A stretch of DNA of 50,894 bases from Terribacillus saccharophilus (GCF_002272745.1 NZ_NPBD01000003.1:1-50894), one strand, 5' to 3'; counted from the stretch's first letter, positions 35,156 through 44,724 are shown. Notes: generated by a model not told the origin, from the sequence alone. Numbers and translations are program-made.

Positions 35156-35230
35156 TTATCCTTCCGTGACACAGTGAATACTGTGAGTTTTCTCTCGGAC
35201 CAGACCAGCTGCAGCTGCGGAACCCTAGAA
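35143..35230 (-). ncRNA. Guanidine-I riboswitch (ykkC class)
   Basis: On the minus strand the conserved blocks occur in order: TCTAGGGTTCCGC, CTGGTCCGAGAGAAAAC, a CACAG/CTGTG hairpin, CACGGAAGGATAAAAGCC and TGGGAGA. These are the ykkC-yxkD motif elements, which bind guanidinium and turn on downstream genes. Location upstream of the ykkC/ykkD pair supports it. Confidence 0.93.
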
Positions 35231-35396
35231 AACATTTTCAATATTCAATTCACTACATTGTATAAGGTCTCTCTTTACAAATCAAGTCATAAAAGAAAAT
35301 TGTGATGTATTCAGTTAAAGAAGTATATTGCCCTATTCTTAGAGCATGACACAAAAAGTATAATGGTAATGAAATATAGAAATTGGAGGGATTCAA

Positions 35397-36035
35397 GTGG
35401 CGAAACCAGTGCTTTTAGGAGAAAAATTTGAAAGTGAAGAATTAAATAGCTTACTCCAATGGCGTTATGAACCTCAAACATGGTTTGTTGATAAACAGAA
35501 CTCTCAATTAGTTTTAAAAACAGATCCGGAAACAGATTTCTGGCAAAAAACACATTATGGCTTTGAAAATGACAACGGGCATTTTCTTTATTTGAAAACA
35601 GAAAAGAACTTTAGAATGACCACTAAGGTGAAAGCTCAACCTAATTCAAAGTATGACCATGCAGGATTGATGATCCGCTATTCAAAGGATGTATGGGTGA
35701 AAAGTTCTTTAGAATATATTACAGCTAGTTTAAGTAAGTTAGGTGTCGTAGTTACAAATCAAGGATTCTCTGATTGGTCAACTCAATACGTAAAGGATAA
35801 AGAAATCGATTTATACTTTCGGATATCAAGGATTAATCAAAATTGCTATATGGATTTCTCCTGGGATGGTGAAGAATGGATGCAAATGCGCATTGCTCAT
35901 TTGGACATTTCCGCTGATGCTCCAATCTCAGCTGGATTATTCGCATGTAGTCCTCAAGGAAAGGATCAAACTGTACGGTTTGATTTTCTTACTATCGAAG
36001 AGCTTTCTTCTGATCCAAACGAAGCTTACTTATAA
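35397..36035 (+). CDS. DUF1349 family protein
   Basis: The 212-residue protein is predicted as a beta-sandwich (concanavalin-like) and matches the DUF1349 pattern: DFWQKTHYGFENDNGHFLYL, DHAGLMIRYSKDVWVKSSLEY and DISADAPISAGLFACSPQGKDQTVRFD. The biochemical role is unknown. The GTG start follows GGAGGGATTCAA. There is no signal peptide. It is a single gene closed by a terminator at 36094-36130, divergent from the guanidine exporter. Confidence 0.88.
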   Translation: MAKPVLLGEKFESEELNSLLQWRYEPQTWFVDKQNSQLVLKTDPETDFWQKTHYGFENDNGHFLYLKTEKNFRMTTKVKAQPNSKYDHAGLMIRYSKDVWVKSSLEYITASLSKLGVVVTNQGFSDWSTQYVKDKEIDLYFRISRINQNCYMDFSWDGEEWMQMRIAHLDISADAPISAGLFACSPQGKDQTVRFDFLTIEELSSDPNEAYL

Positions 36036-36093
36036 TCAACTTTAATTGTATTCTCGTGTCATAGTGTGGAGCGCCTGATAAAAAAGAATGTAA

Positions 36094-36130
36094 AAAAGAT
36101 TGCAAACGAACTATGTGCAGTCTTTTTTTG
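36094..36130 (+). terminator. Terminator after the DUF1349 gene
   Basis: AAGATTGCA and TGCAGTCTT enclose 11 bases, followed by TTTTTG. Confidence 0.7.
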
Positions 36131-36204
36131 TGCTACATAACGCCTTAGTCTGCTTTACTTTTTTATTCCTGCTGCAAACAAAGGACTATGCACAAAATGA
36201 GAAT

Positions 36205-36243
36205 AAAGTAAAAGCCGTTTCCTAATAGAAAGCGGCTTTTACT
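36205..36243. terminator. Bidirectional terminator, mainly for the aldo/keto reductase
   Basis: AGTAAAAGCCG and CGGCTTTTACT enclose about 15 bases with inner TTTC/GAAA pairing. The minus strand continues TTTATTCTC. Confidence 0.75.
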
Positions 36244-36288
36244 GACACAAGCGTAACCCTTCTTCAAACTTTAATTTGTAGAAGTCAC

Positions 36289-37170
<882 letters not shown>

Positions 37171-37286
37171 TTAGGTGCTTTTTCACCACCCATACCCCTT
37201 ATTATGCATTAGTTTATTAATAACCCGGTAGCTCATTCATGTCAGATAACTGCCTAATCCTCTCACGAGAATTCATTGGAGGTATA

Positions 37287-37328
37287 TAAAAAACCAAAAG
37301 ACACCTACATGAGTGTCTTTTGGTTTTC
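37287..37328 (-). terminator. Terminator of the histidine phosphatase gene
   Basis: AAAACCAAAAGACACTC and its complement form a long stem with a short loop; the minus strand continues TTTTTTATAT. Confidence 0.85.
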
Positions 37329-37344
37329 ATTTATAACATTAAGA

Positions 37345-37944
37345 TTAAGAAACTACTTTAGCTCCTTTTATTAAGTCGTTAAAATCATGATTAATGATCT
37401 CAACCAGTTTAAATTCTTTGTTCTCGTATTCAAACTTTAAAATGCAGCAGTTCCCGATTCTTTCTTGTTGCACGATGGTACTTTTATGTTCCCAGTACCT
37501 CATAAAGTTCCTGCAAGCCCCACCATGAGATACAGCTAGAACAACCCTATTGCCTTCCTCCATTATTCTTTCACAGGCAGCAGCAACTCTTTCCTGTAAT
37601 TCTTTTTGATCCTCTCCTCCATACTTCACAAAAAAATCATTATAAGGAAGTGGCGGATTCAAATCTTCACTTTCTCCTTCAAAAGTACCGAAATTCCATT
37701 CCTTTAGTCCTTTTAATCTTTTATAAGGAATATCCGTAACTAATTCCAATGTGTCACTTGCTCTTTCTGATGTTGAACAGTAGGCGTGGTCGAAGATAAT
37801 ATTACGTTCTTTAAAATACCTTCCAGCAGTCTCTGCTTGTTTAACTCCTAATTCTGTCAGTGGTGAGTCACACCAGCCTTGCACCTTTTTTCTTTGGTTA
37901 AATAATGTTTGCCCATGTCTCATTAGATACAATGTCTTTTTCAT
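37345..37944 (-). CDS. Histidine phosphatase family protein
   Basis: The protein is about 199 residues from ATG 37944 (GAGGAGG, 6-base spacer). The phosphoglycerate-mutase-like fold has the RHG motif LYLMRHGQTLFNQ (phospho-His), AYCSTSERASDTLE with the second Arg, and the late catalytic VLAVSHGGACRNF. The substrate is unknown (phosphosugar, nucleotide or similar). It is monocistronic. Confidence 0.92.
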   Translation of the reverse strand: MKKTLYLMRHGQTLFNQRKKVQGWCDSPLTELGVKQAETAGRYFKERNIIFDHAYCSTSERASDTLELVTDIPYKRLKGLKEWNFGTFEGESEDLNPPLPYNDFFVKYGGEDQKELQERVAAACERIMEEGNRVVLAVSHGGACRNFMRYWEHKSTIVQQERIGNCCILKFEYENKEFKLVEIINHDFNDLIKGAKVVS

Positions 37945-38081
37945 CTGTATCCTCCTCATCCATTGTTAAATATATCCTTATTTTGAATGAGAACAACAAA
38001 TGCCAAAAATGCAGCATTTCATAGTCCAGGATATTAAATTAGATAGAGACCTCTTGACTGCGGTAATAAGTTCTTAAACAT

Positions 38082-38132
38082 CAAAAAAGAACGCTTCGAT
38101 TACCTCACTTAGTTTTCGAATCGTTCTTTTTG
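38082..38132. terminator. Terminator of the HPr/Crh-like gene
   Basis: AAAAAGAACGATTCGA and TCGAAGCGTTCTTTTTT pair (one mismatch), with a loop of about 19 bases; T-runs on both strands. Confidence 0.8.
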
Positions 38133-38157
38133 TATTAGCTTTCGTAATACTATGCTC

Positions 38158-38415
38158 TTATAATTGATTCATAAGGAAACTCTTTAACACTTTAAAAGTT
38201 ACATGTTCATCACACCCATTTACCATCAGCATGATTTCATCCCCATCCTTGATGTTCAAATCCATAACTCTCATGATCTTTTTACCATCACTGGATATTC
38301 CGCTTTTAGTAAGAATCACATCACTAGTAAATGAGCTTGCTTTATCAACAAATAATGCAGTGTTTCTTGCTTGCAGTCCTCTATGAATTTTCACCGTTAA
38401 CTTTGTTACTAACAT
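38158..38415 (-). CDS. HPr/Crh-like protein lacking both phosphorylation sites
   Basis: The 85-residue protein (ATG 38415, GGAAGGTGG site; the GTG at 38424 is inside that site) aligns along its whole length with HPr and Crh without gaps. VKIHRGLQARNTALFV corresponds to GIHARPAT / GLQARPAA, with Gln at position 15 where HPr has the PEP-phosphorylated His and Crh has Gln. Position 46, the HPr-kinase Ser in both, is Lys (GKKIMRVM). The stabilising Pro18 is Asn. It therefore cannot be phosphorylated in the known ways. It is a single-gene unit with its own terminator and no PTS gene beside it. Possible roles as a fixed-state mimic are inference. Confidence 0.8.
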   Translation of the reverse strand: MLVTKLTVKIHRGLQARNTALFVDKASSFTSDVILTKSGISSDGKKIMRVMDLNIKDGDEIMLMVNGCDEHVTFKVLKSFLMNQL

Positions 38416-38516
38416 AATTTCCACCTTCCTTAGGAAATTTCCGTTAGTTTATATACTAACAAACAAGTTGATTTTTTCCGGGCTGACACACTAATTTATT
38501 TGAAAGATAGCTTATG

Positions 38517-38556
38517 AGAAAAGGATGCCCTAAAACTAAATATTGGGACATCCTGG
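38517..38556 (-). terminator. Probable terminator of the alcohol dehydrogenase gene
   Basis: On the minus strand AGGATGTCCC and GGGCATCCT pair (one bulge) around about 15 bases, followed by TTTTCTC. Confidence 0.6.
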
Positions 38557-38576
38557 ATGAATGGAGGTTACAAATG

Positions 38577-39617
38577 TTACAACGTACTATTATCAATAAC
38601 AAAGCGATACTTTACATCTGAAGCAAGAACGCGTTCATATGCTTCGTCGATTTGGTCAGCAGCTATCACTTCAATTTCCGGAGCAATATTGTGTTCTGCA
38701 CAGAAATCTAACATTTCTTGTGTCTCACGAATACCTCCTATCAAGGAACCTGCAAACGAGCGACGATGACCGATGAGAGACATCACGTTTAATGACAACG
38801 GATCAGCTGGAGCGCCGACATTAACCATAGTACCATCAAGATTCAGTAAAGAAAGATATGCATTCAGATCAATCTTTGCACTTACTGTGTTAATGATTAA
38901 GTCAAAGGATCCCGCAAGCTTGTCGAATGTTTCTGGATCGCTTGTGGCATAGTAGTTGCTTGCTCCAAATTCTAAACCATCTTCTTTTTTCTTCAATGAT
39001 TGGGAAAGAACAGTCACTTCTGCACCCATAGCATGTGCAATCTTGACAGCCATATGGCCTAGACCGCCTAAACCAACAACTGCAATTTTTTTACCTGGTC
39101 CTGCTCCCCAGTGGTTTAGTGGAGAAAATGTCGTAATACCAGCGCAAAGTAATGGAGCTGCAGCATCAAGTTCAATATTATCAGGGATACTTACAACGAA
39201 TTCTTCCGTTACGACGATATGAGAAGAATAGCCGCCTTGCGTAGGTTCACCGTATTTATCCACGCCAGCGTAAGTAGGAATATTTCCTTTATGACAATAT
39301 TGCTCTTCACCTTTTACGCAATTCTCACATTCTCCGCATGAGTCAACCATGCATCCGACACCTACTCGGTCACCGACCTTATACTTCGTAACTTCGGAAC
39401 CAACCTCTGTAACGATTCCGGCAATTTCATGTCCAGGAACAAGCGGATAGTTTACTGCTCCCCACTCGCCATGAGCAGTATGTATGTCAGAGTGGCAAAT
39501 ACCAGCATATTTAATTTCTATTAAAACATCTTGTAAATCAAGATCACGTCTTTTAATTTCTGCAGCTCGAAAAGATTTATCTGGACCGTCAACAGCTCGT
39601 GCTTTAGCGATTACCAT
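38577..39617 (-). CDS. adhA: Zinc-dependent alcohol dehydrogenase (AdhA-like)
   Basis: The 346-residue MDR-family enzyme has the catalytic zinc region [15 protein letters not shown] and GHEIAGIV. Structural-zinc cysteines lie in [23 protein letters not shown](P)-binding is [13 protein letters not shown]. It resembles the cinnamyl/AdhA group that detoxifies aldehydes in B. subtilis under AdhR. Its promoter carries a MerR-type operator shared with the SDR gene at 40491, supporting regulation by the adjacent divergent MerR protein. Confidence 0.92.
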   Translation of the reverse strand: MVIAKARAVDGPDKSFRAAEIKRRDLDLQDVLIEIKYAGICHSDIHTAHGEWGAVNYPLVPGHEIAGIVTEVGSEVTKYKVGDRVGVGCMVDSCGECENCVKGEEQYCHKGNIPTYAGVDKYGEPTQGGYSSHIVVTEEFVVSIPDNIELDAAAPLLCAGITTFSPLNHWGAGPGKKIAVVGLGGLGHMAVKIAHAMGAEVTVLSQSLKKKEDGLEFGASNYYATSDPETFDKLAGSFDLIINTVSAKIDLNAYLSLLNLDGTMVNVGAPADPLSLNVMSLIGHRRSFAGSLIGGIRETQEMLDFCAEHNIAPEIEVIAADQIDEAYERVLASDVKYRFVIDNSTL

Positions 39618-39693
39618 TTAAGAATCCTCCAATAAGTATATTTTTTGAGAGAATACAGATGGACAAATTCCATCCTTTCTTCTCTTGCAAACA

Positions 39694-39724
39694 ATTGTAA
39701 TCTTTAGAGTCAACTCTAAGTCAA
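39694..39724 (-). promoter_or_regulatory. MerR-type promoter/operator of adhA
   Basis: The minus strand reads TTGACT, then a 19-base spacer (TAGAGTTGACTCTAAAGAT), then TACAAT. The over-long spacer with the TTAGAGTTGACTCTAA palindrome is typical for activation by MerR-family proteins; AdhR of B. subtilis recognises a closely similar element. Confidence 0.85.
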
Positions 39725-39787
39725 GTATATGGTTAAATATTTACATCAATTTATATTTATTTAATCATTGAAGATCGCTTCTTCATT

Positions 39788-39843
39788 TTGACGTTCAGCC
39801 AATCCTATGATAGAATCCTTCCTATTCATAGAGTGAACTCGAA
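39788..39843 (+). promoter_or_regulatory. Promoter and operator-like site of the MerR gene
   Basis: TTGACG, a 17-base spacer and TAGAAT form a sigma-A promoter. TAGAGTGAACTC at 39829-39840, just after the expected start point, resembles the operator core and could give autoregulation. Confidence 0.6.
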
Positions 39844-39874
39844 GTCTATCTAAATATAGAAAAGGAGAGATACG

Positions 39875-40291
39875 ATGAAGACATATTCTATCAGTGAAGT
39901 AGCAAAAGAATTAAATGTCACAGCATACACCTTGCGTTATTATGACAAGGAAGGACTTATGCCTTTTGTTGAACGTACAGCAAGCGGCCAACGTTTGTTT
40001 AAAGAATCCGATATTGCCGCTTTAAACATAATTGAATGTTTGAAATCCACTGGTATGCCAATAAAGGAAATAAAGACCTTCATTGACTGGTGTACTGCTG
40101 GAGATATCACTTTGCAGCAAAGATTCGACATGTTTATGGAACGAAAATCTGTGGTGGAAAAACAGATGAAAGAACTTGAAGAAACAATGAAACTCATAGA
40201 ACATAAATGCTACTATTACAAAACCGCCTTAGAAGCTGGAACTGAAGATATTCATAAAAACGATAAGATTGAAATTCCAGTTACTACCTAA
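39875..40291 (+). CDS. MerR-family regulator (AdhR-like)
   Basis: The 138-residue protein has an N-terminal MerR winged helix (YSISEVAKELNVTAYTLRYYD, about 3-23, then EGLMPFVERTASGQRLF). A coiled-coil dimerisation region (about 80-120) and a single Cys in IEHKCYYYKTA follow. B. subtilis AdhR senses aldehydes through a conserved Cys in the middle of the protein; here a Cys lies in ALNIIECLKSTGMP, matching that place. It is divergent from adhA and precedes the SDR gene. Confidence 0.9.
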   Translation: MKTYSISEVAKELNVTAYTLRYYDKEGLMPFVERTASGQRLFKESDIAALNIIECLKSTGMPIKEIKTFIDWCTAGDITLQQRFDMFMERKSVVEKQMKELEETMKLIEHKCYYYKTALEAGTEDIHKNDKIEIPVTT

Positions 40292-40293
40292 TA

Positions 40294-40341
40294 GAAAGAG
40301 CCCTATGTATTTTAGTTAAATATACAGATGGCTCTTTTTAT
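40294..40341 (+). terminator. Terminator of the MerR gene
   Basis: AAAGAGCC and GGCTCTTT with inner CTATGTAT/ATACAG pairing, followed by TTTATG. Confidence 0.7.
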
Positions 40342-40432
40342 GACCATTCATTTAGATGGAGTAAACCCCATTAGTCGCAGTTGTTGTAAGATTAGCTAGT
40401 CATCGCTCTCAAAAAAACATTAAACTTCTCTC

Positions 40433-40463
40433 TTGCTTTAGAGTTGACTCTAGGGTGTAGACT
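40433..40463 (+). promoter_or_regulatory. MerR-type promoter/operator of the SDR gene
   Basis: TTGCTT, a 19-base spacer (TAGAGTTGACTCTAGGGTG) and TAGACT. The first 14 spacer bases are identical to those of the adhA promoter. Confidence 0.85.
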
Positions 40464-40490
40464 CAACGTATTCACAAGGGAGGAATAGAT

Positions 40491-41237
40491 ATGACAATCG
40501 AAAACAAGGTAGTTATCATTACTGGAGCTTCATCTGGAATTGGTGAAGCAACTGCAAAATTATTGGCTAGCCAAGGAGCTAAAGTTGTTTTAGGAGCTCG
40601 CCGTGAAGATAAACTTAAAGCATTGACTGAAGAAATTCAAAAATCTGGCGGTCAAGCTGCTTATCGCGTCACAGATGTGGTTAATCCTGATGATAGTCAG
40701 CAACTTGTTCATTTAGCAAAGGACACTTTTGGTGGTGTTGATGTTATTTTCTTAAACGCAGGATTAATGCCTAATTCACCACTTTCCCAATTGAAAACGG
40801 ATGAATGGAACAGTATGATCGACGTTAACATTAAAGGTGTATTAAATGGCATCGCAGCAGTACTGCCGACCTTTACAACTCAAAAGTCTGGACATATCAT
40901 TACTACTTCATCAGTCGCTGGACTTAAAGCTTACCCAGGCGGTGCAGTATATGGTGCAACAAAGTGGGCTGTCCGTGATTTGATGGAAGTGCTGCGTATG
41001 GAATCTGCTCAAGAAGGCACAAACATCCGCACGGCGACTATTTATCCAGCAGCAATTAACACAGAATTACTCGATACAATTACAGATAAAAATGTTTCTG
41101 AAGGTATGACTGCAATGTACGAACAATATGGTATTACACCGGATCGAGTTGCCAATATTGTAGCGTTCGCGATGGATCAGCCCGAAGACACTAATATCAA
41201 TGAGTTTACAGTTGGACCAACAAGTCAACCTTGGTAA
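40491..41237 (+). CDS. Short-chain dehydrogenase/reductase
   Basis: The 248-residue classical SDR has the TGASSGIGE cofactor motif (about 11-19), NAG (LNAGLMPN), Ser in ITTSSVAGL and the YxxxK pair in VYGATKWAV. The cofactor is probably NADP. The operator upstream puts it in the same aldehyde-response regulon as adhA. The AGGGAGGAA site precedes ATG. Confidence 0.93.
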   Translation: MTIENKVVIITGASSGIGEATAKLLASQGAKVVLGARREDKLKALTEEIQKSGGQAAYRVTDVVNPDDSQQLVHLAKDTFGGVDVIFLNAGLMPNSPLSQLKTDEWNSMIDVNIKGVLNGIAAVLPTFTTQKSGHIITTSSVAGLKAYPGGAVYGATKWAVRDLMEVLRMESAQEGTNIRTATIYPAAINTELLDTITDKNVSEGMTAMYEQYGITPDRVANIVAFAMDQPEDTNINEFTVGPTSQPW

Positions 41238-41259
41238 GTTAAATAGGCTTAACCAGGCA

Positions 41260-41305
41260 AAATAAAACAGGTTGTCGAGAAAGTCTCGGCAGCCTGTTCA
41301 ATTTT
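41260..41305. terminator. Bidirectional terminator between SDR and AraC genes
   Basis: ACAGGTTGTCGAGA and TCTCGGCAGCCTGT with an AAG loop; T-rich tracts on both sides. Confidence 0.85.
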
Positions 41306-42194
41306 CTTCTCTAAGTCTCTTTATATCTGCTCTAGGTGAAAAACCAAACATCCGGGCATATTCGCGAGTGAATTGTGATTGACTTTCATACCCCACTCGG
41401 AAAGCGACATCAGCTATATCGGGTAACTCCGCCAATAACAAACGCCTGGCTTCCTGCAATCTCAACTGCTTTTGAAACTGAATCGGACTCATAGCAGTCA
41501 CCTCTTTAAAATGTCGATGAAGTGAAGACACACTCATATTCGCTATATCCGCTAAATCTTCTATTCGAAATGACTTTTCAAAGTCACTAATGATATATTC
41601 AATTACATCTCTAATTCTCATAGCATTACTGCCTACTACAGCCATTTGTTGCAGCGCATTTCCATTTGGACCTTGCAAAACCCAATACAATATTTCTTTC
41701 TTATATAGTGGGGCTAGTATTGGAATATGCTTTTGTTTGTCTAACAAACTAGCTAACCTAATTACCGCATCTAATAAAGAGGGCTCTGACTCACCGATAA
41801 ACATGGCTCTTTTCGTATCTTGCCTCTTTCCAGATCGTATACCAGTTTCATCTAAAACCTCTAATATATCCTTCGGCGTAAATTCAAGTTTGAGGGCCAA
41901 ATAGGGAAAATCATATGAGGCATTAATTACTTGCCCGGTTACTGGCAGTTCCACTGATGCCACAATAAAATTACCCGGTCCATATTTAAAGCATTCCTCA
42001 CCCAGCAATACTTCCTTTTCTCCTTGGACAATAATGCAAAAAGAAATTTCGTTAACTCTAGCGACAGGTTCACTGATAGTGGATTCACGGATAAGAAATA
42101 ACGATTCTATAGATGTAGGATGAACACCGTCTAAATCTGTATACTTACTAATAAGCTTGCCTAGTTCTTGTTGCTTGTCAAAATCACTGATCAT
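41298..42194 (-). CDS. AraC-family transcriptional regulator
   Basis: The 298-residue protein has an N-terminal AraC_N/cupin-like domain (about 20-160; ISFCIIVQGEKEVLLGEECFKYGPGNFIV). Two C-terminal helix-turn-helix motifs follow (about 195-295; IEDLADIANMSVSSLHRHFK and DIADVAFRVGYESQSQFTREY). It is divergent from the aldo/keto reductase at 42378, the probable target. The ribosome binding site is weak. Confidence 0.93.
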   Translation of the reverse strand: MISDFDKQQELGKLISKYTDLDGVHPTSIESLFLIRESTISEPVARVNEISFCIIVQGEKEVLLGEECFKYGPGNFIVASVELPVTGQVINASYDFPYLALKLEFTPKDILEVLDETGIRSGKRQDTKRAMFIGESEPSLLDAVIRLASLLDKQKHIPILAPLYKKEILYWVLQGPNGNALQQMAVVGSNAMRIRDVIEYIISDFEKSFRIEDLADIANMSVSSLHRHFKEVTAMSPIQFQKQLRLQEARRLLLAELPDIADVAFRVGYESQSQFTREYARMFGFSPRADIKRLREEN

Positions 42195-42377
42195 CTCTTA
42201 TTCGTCTTCTCTCGTTTTAGTTTAGTTGAGTTTATTTTAATTCATATTCTTTCATCTAGAAAGGTCTTTGATAGTATTAGGCAAAGATTTGAGACGAATG
42301 AGTTTATAGTCTATATAGAATTTATGAGACAATGAAAGAGGTTACAATGAACGAGCGATAAAGGGAGGATCTTATAA

Positions 42378-43358
42378 ATGGAATATGTAAAACTAGGAAA
42401 TACAGGTTTGGATGTATCTAGATTTTGTCTTGGCTGTATGAGTTTTGGTGAAGCAGAAAAATGGATTCATCAATGGGTACTTGATGAAGAGCAGAGTCGC
42501 TCTATCATTAAAAAAGCACTTGAACTTGGAATCAATTTCTTTGATACTGCAAATGTGTATTCAATGGGAACCAGTGAAGAATTCCTAGGACGTGCTTTAA
42601 AGGATTATGCCAATCGAGACGAGGTTGTGCTGGCAACAAAGATCCATGGACGTATGCATCAAGGTCCTAATGGTGCGGGTCTTTCCCGAAAAGCCATCAT
42701 GAGTGAAATTGATAAAAGCCTTAAGAGACTAGGTACAGATTATATAGACCTTTATATCATCCATCGCTGGGACTACAATACCCCTATTGAGGAAACAATG
42801 GAAGCATTGCATGATGTGGTGAAAGCTGGAAAGACAAGATATATTGGCGCCTCTGCCATGTATGCTTGGCAATTCCAAAAAGCATTACACGTAGCAGAGA
42901 AAAATAATTGGACACGCTTTGTATCGATGCAGAATCACTACAACCTTCTCTACCGTGAAGAAGAGCGGGAGATGCTGCCTCTCTGTAAAGAAGAAAAAAT
43001 TGGAGTGACTCCTTACAGCCCGCTTGCATCAGGAAGATTGACACGTGATTGGACGGAAACAACACATCGTTCTAAGACGGATCAAATTCAAAGCGCCAAA
43101 TACGATGCAACTGCTGATGCAGACCGATTAGTTGCAGAACGAGTAGCAGCGATATCGGAAAAACATGATGTCCCTCGTATCCATGTCGCACTTGCTTGGC
43201 TGCTATCAAAAGAAACAATAGCAGCACCAATTATAGGTGCTACTAAAATATCCCATCTCGAAGATGCTGTAGGCTCTCTATCAGTTAAGTTAACTACTGA
43301 AGATATTGCTTTTCTCGAAGAAGCCTATGTACCGCATTCTGTAGTGGGACCCAATTGA
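42378..43358 (+). CDS. Aldo/keto reductase (YakC/YrpG-like)
   Basis: The 326-residue AKR has NFFDTANVYSMGTSEE (Asp, Tyr), VVLATKIHG (Lys), DYIDLYIIHRWD (His) and APIIGATKISHLEDAV for the cofactor phosphate. The N-terminus MEYVKLGNTGLDVSRFCLG is typical of the AKR11/12-like general stress reductases. GGGAGG precedes ATG. It is divergent from an AraC regulator and closed by a terminator. Confidence 0.94.
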   Translation: MEYVKLGNTGLDVSRFCLGCMSFGEAEKWIHQWVLDEEQSRSIIKKALELGINFFDTANVYSMGTSEEFLGRALKDYANRDEVVLATKIHGRMHQGPNGAGLSRKAIMSEIDKSLKRLGTDYIDLYIIHRWDYNTPIEETMEALHDVVKAGKTRYIGASAMYAWQFQKALHVAEKNNWTRFVSMQNHYNLLYREEEREMLPLCKEEKIGVTPYSPLASGRLTRDWTETTHRSKTDQIQSAKYDATADADRLVAERVAAISEKHDVPRIHVALAWLLSKETIAAPIIGATKISHLEDAVGSLSVKLTTEDIAFLEEAYVPHSVVGPN

Positions 43359-43374
43359 ATTATCGAAGAATGCA

Positions 43375-43418
43375 GCAACTCAATCTTTTTTAAGATCAGA
43401 TTGAGTTGTTTTATTTTT
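43375..43418 (+). terminator. Terminator after the aldo/keto reductase
   Basis: AACTCAATCT and AGATTGAGTT enclose about 11 bases, followed by GTTTTATTTTT. Confidence 0.85.
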
Positions 43419-43518
43419 ATCCGTACTTGAATATGTAATGTTTCCCTCAATTAGAAATAAAGGTTTAAGATAATGAAATATCGGGCAAAGTAGTTTAGTT
43501 GAGGGGGACAGCAATGAC

Positions 43519-43668
43519 GTGTACTTAAATGAAAAGAAATTAATTTATAGGGAGCTAGCCAGATTAATGCATGATTTCGACAGATGCCCAGATGAATCTA
43601 TAAAAAAACATATTACACAAGACATAGCACTTTTAAATGAAGCAATTCAATATAAAGCAAAAAAATAA
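43519..43668 (+). CDS. Small ORF of 49 codons, possibly frameshifted at its start
   Basis: GTG at 43519 opens a 49-codon frame (VYLNEKKLIYRELARLMHDF...). A GAGGGGG site is much better spaced to an ATG at 43514, but that frame stops after four codons (MTCT). One inserted base after ATGAC would join the ATG to the long frame, so the gene may be frameshifted. I do not recognise the family. It is the only coding candidate in the 43359-43710 gap. The terminator that follows fits a real transcript. Confidence 0.35.
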   Translation: MYLNEKKLIYRELARLMHDFDRCPDESIKKHITQDIALLNEAIQYKAKK

Positions 43669-43705
43669 CTCTCCATTTTTCATTACGAAAATGGAGAGTT
43701 TCTTT
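43664..43705. terminator. Bidirectional terminator before the STAS gene end
   Basis: ACTCTCCATTTT and AAAATGGAGAGT enclose an 8-base loop; T-runs on both strands. Confidence 0.85.
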
Positions 43706-43710
43706 CTGTC

Positions 43711-44559
43711 TCACTTCAATATAAATCGATCGACGGCTGCTTTCAAAGAATGTGTAGTTTTAACATCAAAACCAATTCCTAATTGCGTTGCAGTCTGTGC
43801 TATTTCAGGTCTTATTCCAGACAAAATAGTTTCTACACCAAGCAACTTCAAAGAGTTGACTATATTAAATATACGGTGAGCAACCATTGTATCAATAATT
43901 ACCACACCTGACATGTCGATGAATAAGTACTCTACTCCCAACTTCGCACATTGCGATAGAACATTATCCATCATATACTTAGCCCTATTCGTATCAATAT
44001 CCCCTACTAGGGGCAGCAGCGCAACTTCTGGAGTTAATGATATAACTGGTGTACTTAGCTCCAAGATCATTGCTTGCTGAGCAGCTAATTTAAATTCAGC
44101 TTGTTTTGCATTCTCTCTAGTAAACCAGACAATAATCTGATTAAAAGCGCTTGTTATCTTCCTCGTATAACTAAGTGTTTCCTTACCACATAAATCATGT
44201 TCTGCTACAAAGTCTTCTAATAGCTCTAAATACAATGATTCCGTTCGATTGAATTCATCTATTATATCATCAATTGGCGTTATTAAATGCTGCTCATCCT
44301 TGGATATCTCCACTATCCATTCTTCGAATAATTCGTAAGATAAAGGACTTTCAGGATCAAACAACTCACAAAAACGCACATGGAAGTCTTTATTTTGTTC
44401 TTTTAAAACGTCTATTACTGCTTGATCATCAGAACCATAAACCCCTTCTGCCTTTGTAAGTCCAGCAAACCATTCATCATTCAATTTATCTATATTGTCA
44501 CAAAGAAATTCATGTAAATCTTTATCTGCTGCTATTTGCAGTTTTTTTTCGATCGCCAT
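43711..44559 (-). CDS. RsbR-type STAS-domain stressosome protein
   Basis: The 282-residue protein has an N-terminal non-haem-globin-like helical sensor (about 1-150). The C-terminal STAS domain (about 160-280; ISLTPEVALLPLVGDIDTNRA) has YLFIDMSGVVIIDTMVAHRIF, the RsbR phosphorylation region. RsbR proteins assemble with RsbS and RsbT into the stressosome that activates sigma B. It is a lone gene here, as many RsbR paralogues are. AAGGAG precedes ATG. Confidence 0.9.
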   Translation of the reverse strand: MAIEKKLQIAADKDLHEFLCDNIDKLNDEWFAGLTKAEGVYGSDDQAVIDVLKEQNKDFHVRFCELFDPESPLSYELFEEWIVEISKDEQHLITPIDDIIDEFNRTESLYLELLEDFVAEHDLCGKETLSYTRKITSAFNQIIVWFTRENAKQAEFKLAAQQAMILELSTPVISLTPEVALLPLVGDIDTNRAKYMMDNVLSQCAKLGVEYLFIDMSGVVIIDTMVAHRIFNIVNSLKLLGVETILSGIRPEIAQTATQLGIGFDVKTTHSLKAAVDRFILK

Positions 44560-44724
44560 TACTTTATCTCCTTAGTCTATATATGCTCAACACCTTATTT
44601 TACCACGTGATATAACAGATACCTATTTATTATAATTTAATAATAATAATCGTCCTTATTGTAGAATGTATTTAATCTGAATATTAAGATTATTATACCT
44701 GGTGAGAATATGCATTGAAAAACT
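44560..44724. other. Intergenic stretch between the STAS gene and the IS remnant
   Basis: AT-rich sequence with no credible ORF. It should contain the promoter of the STAS gene. No left terminal repeat of the IS remnant is evident. Confidence 0.4.
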
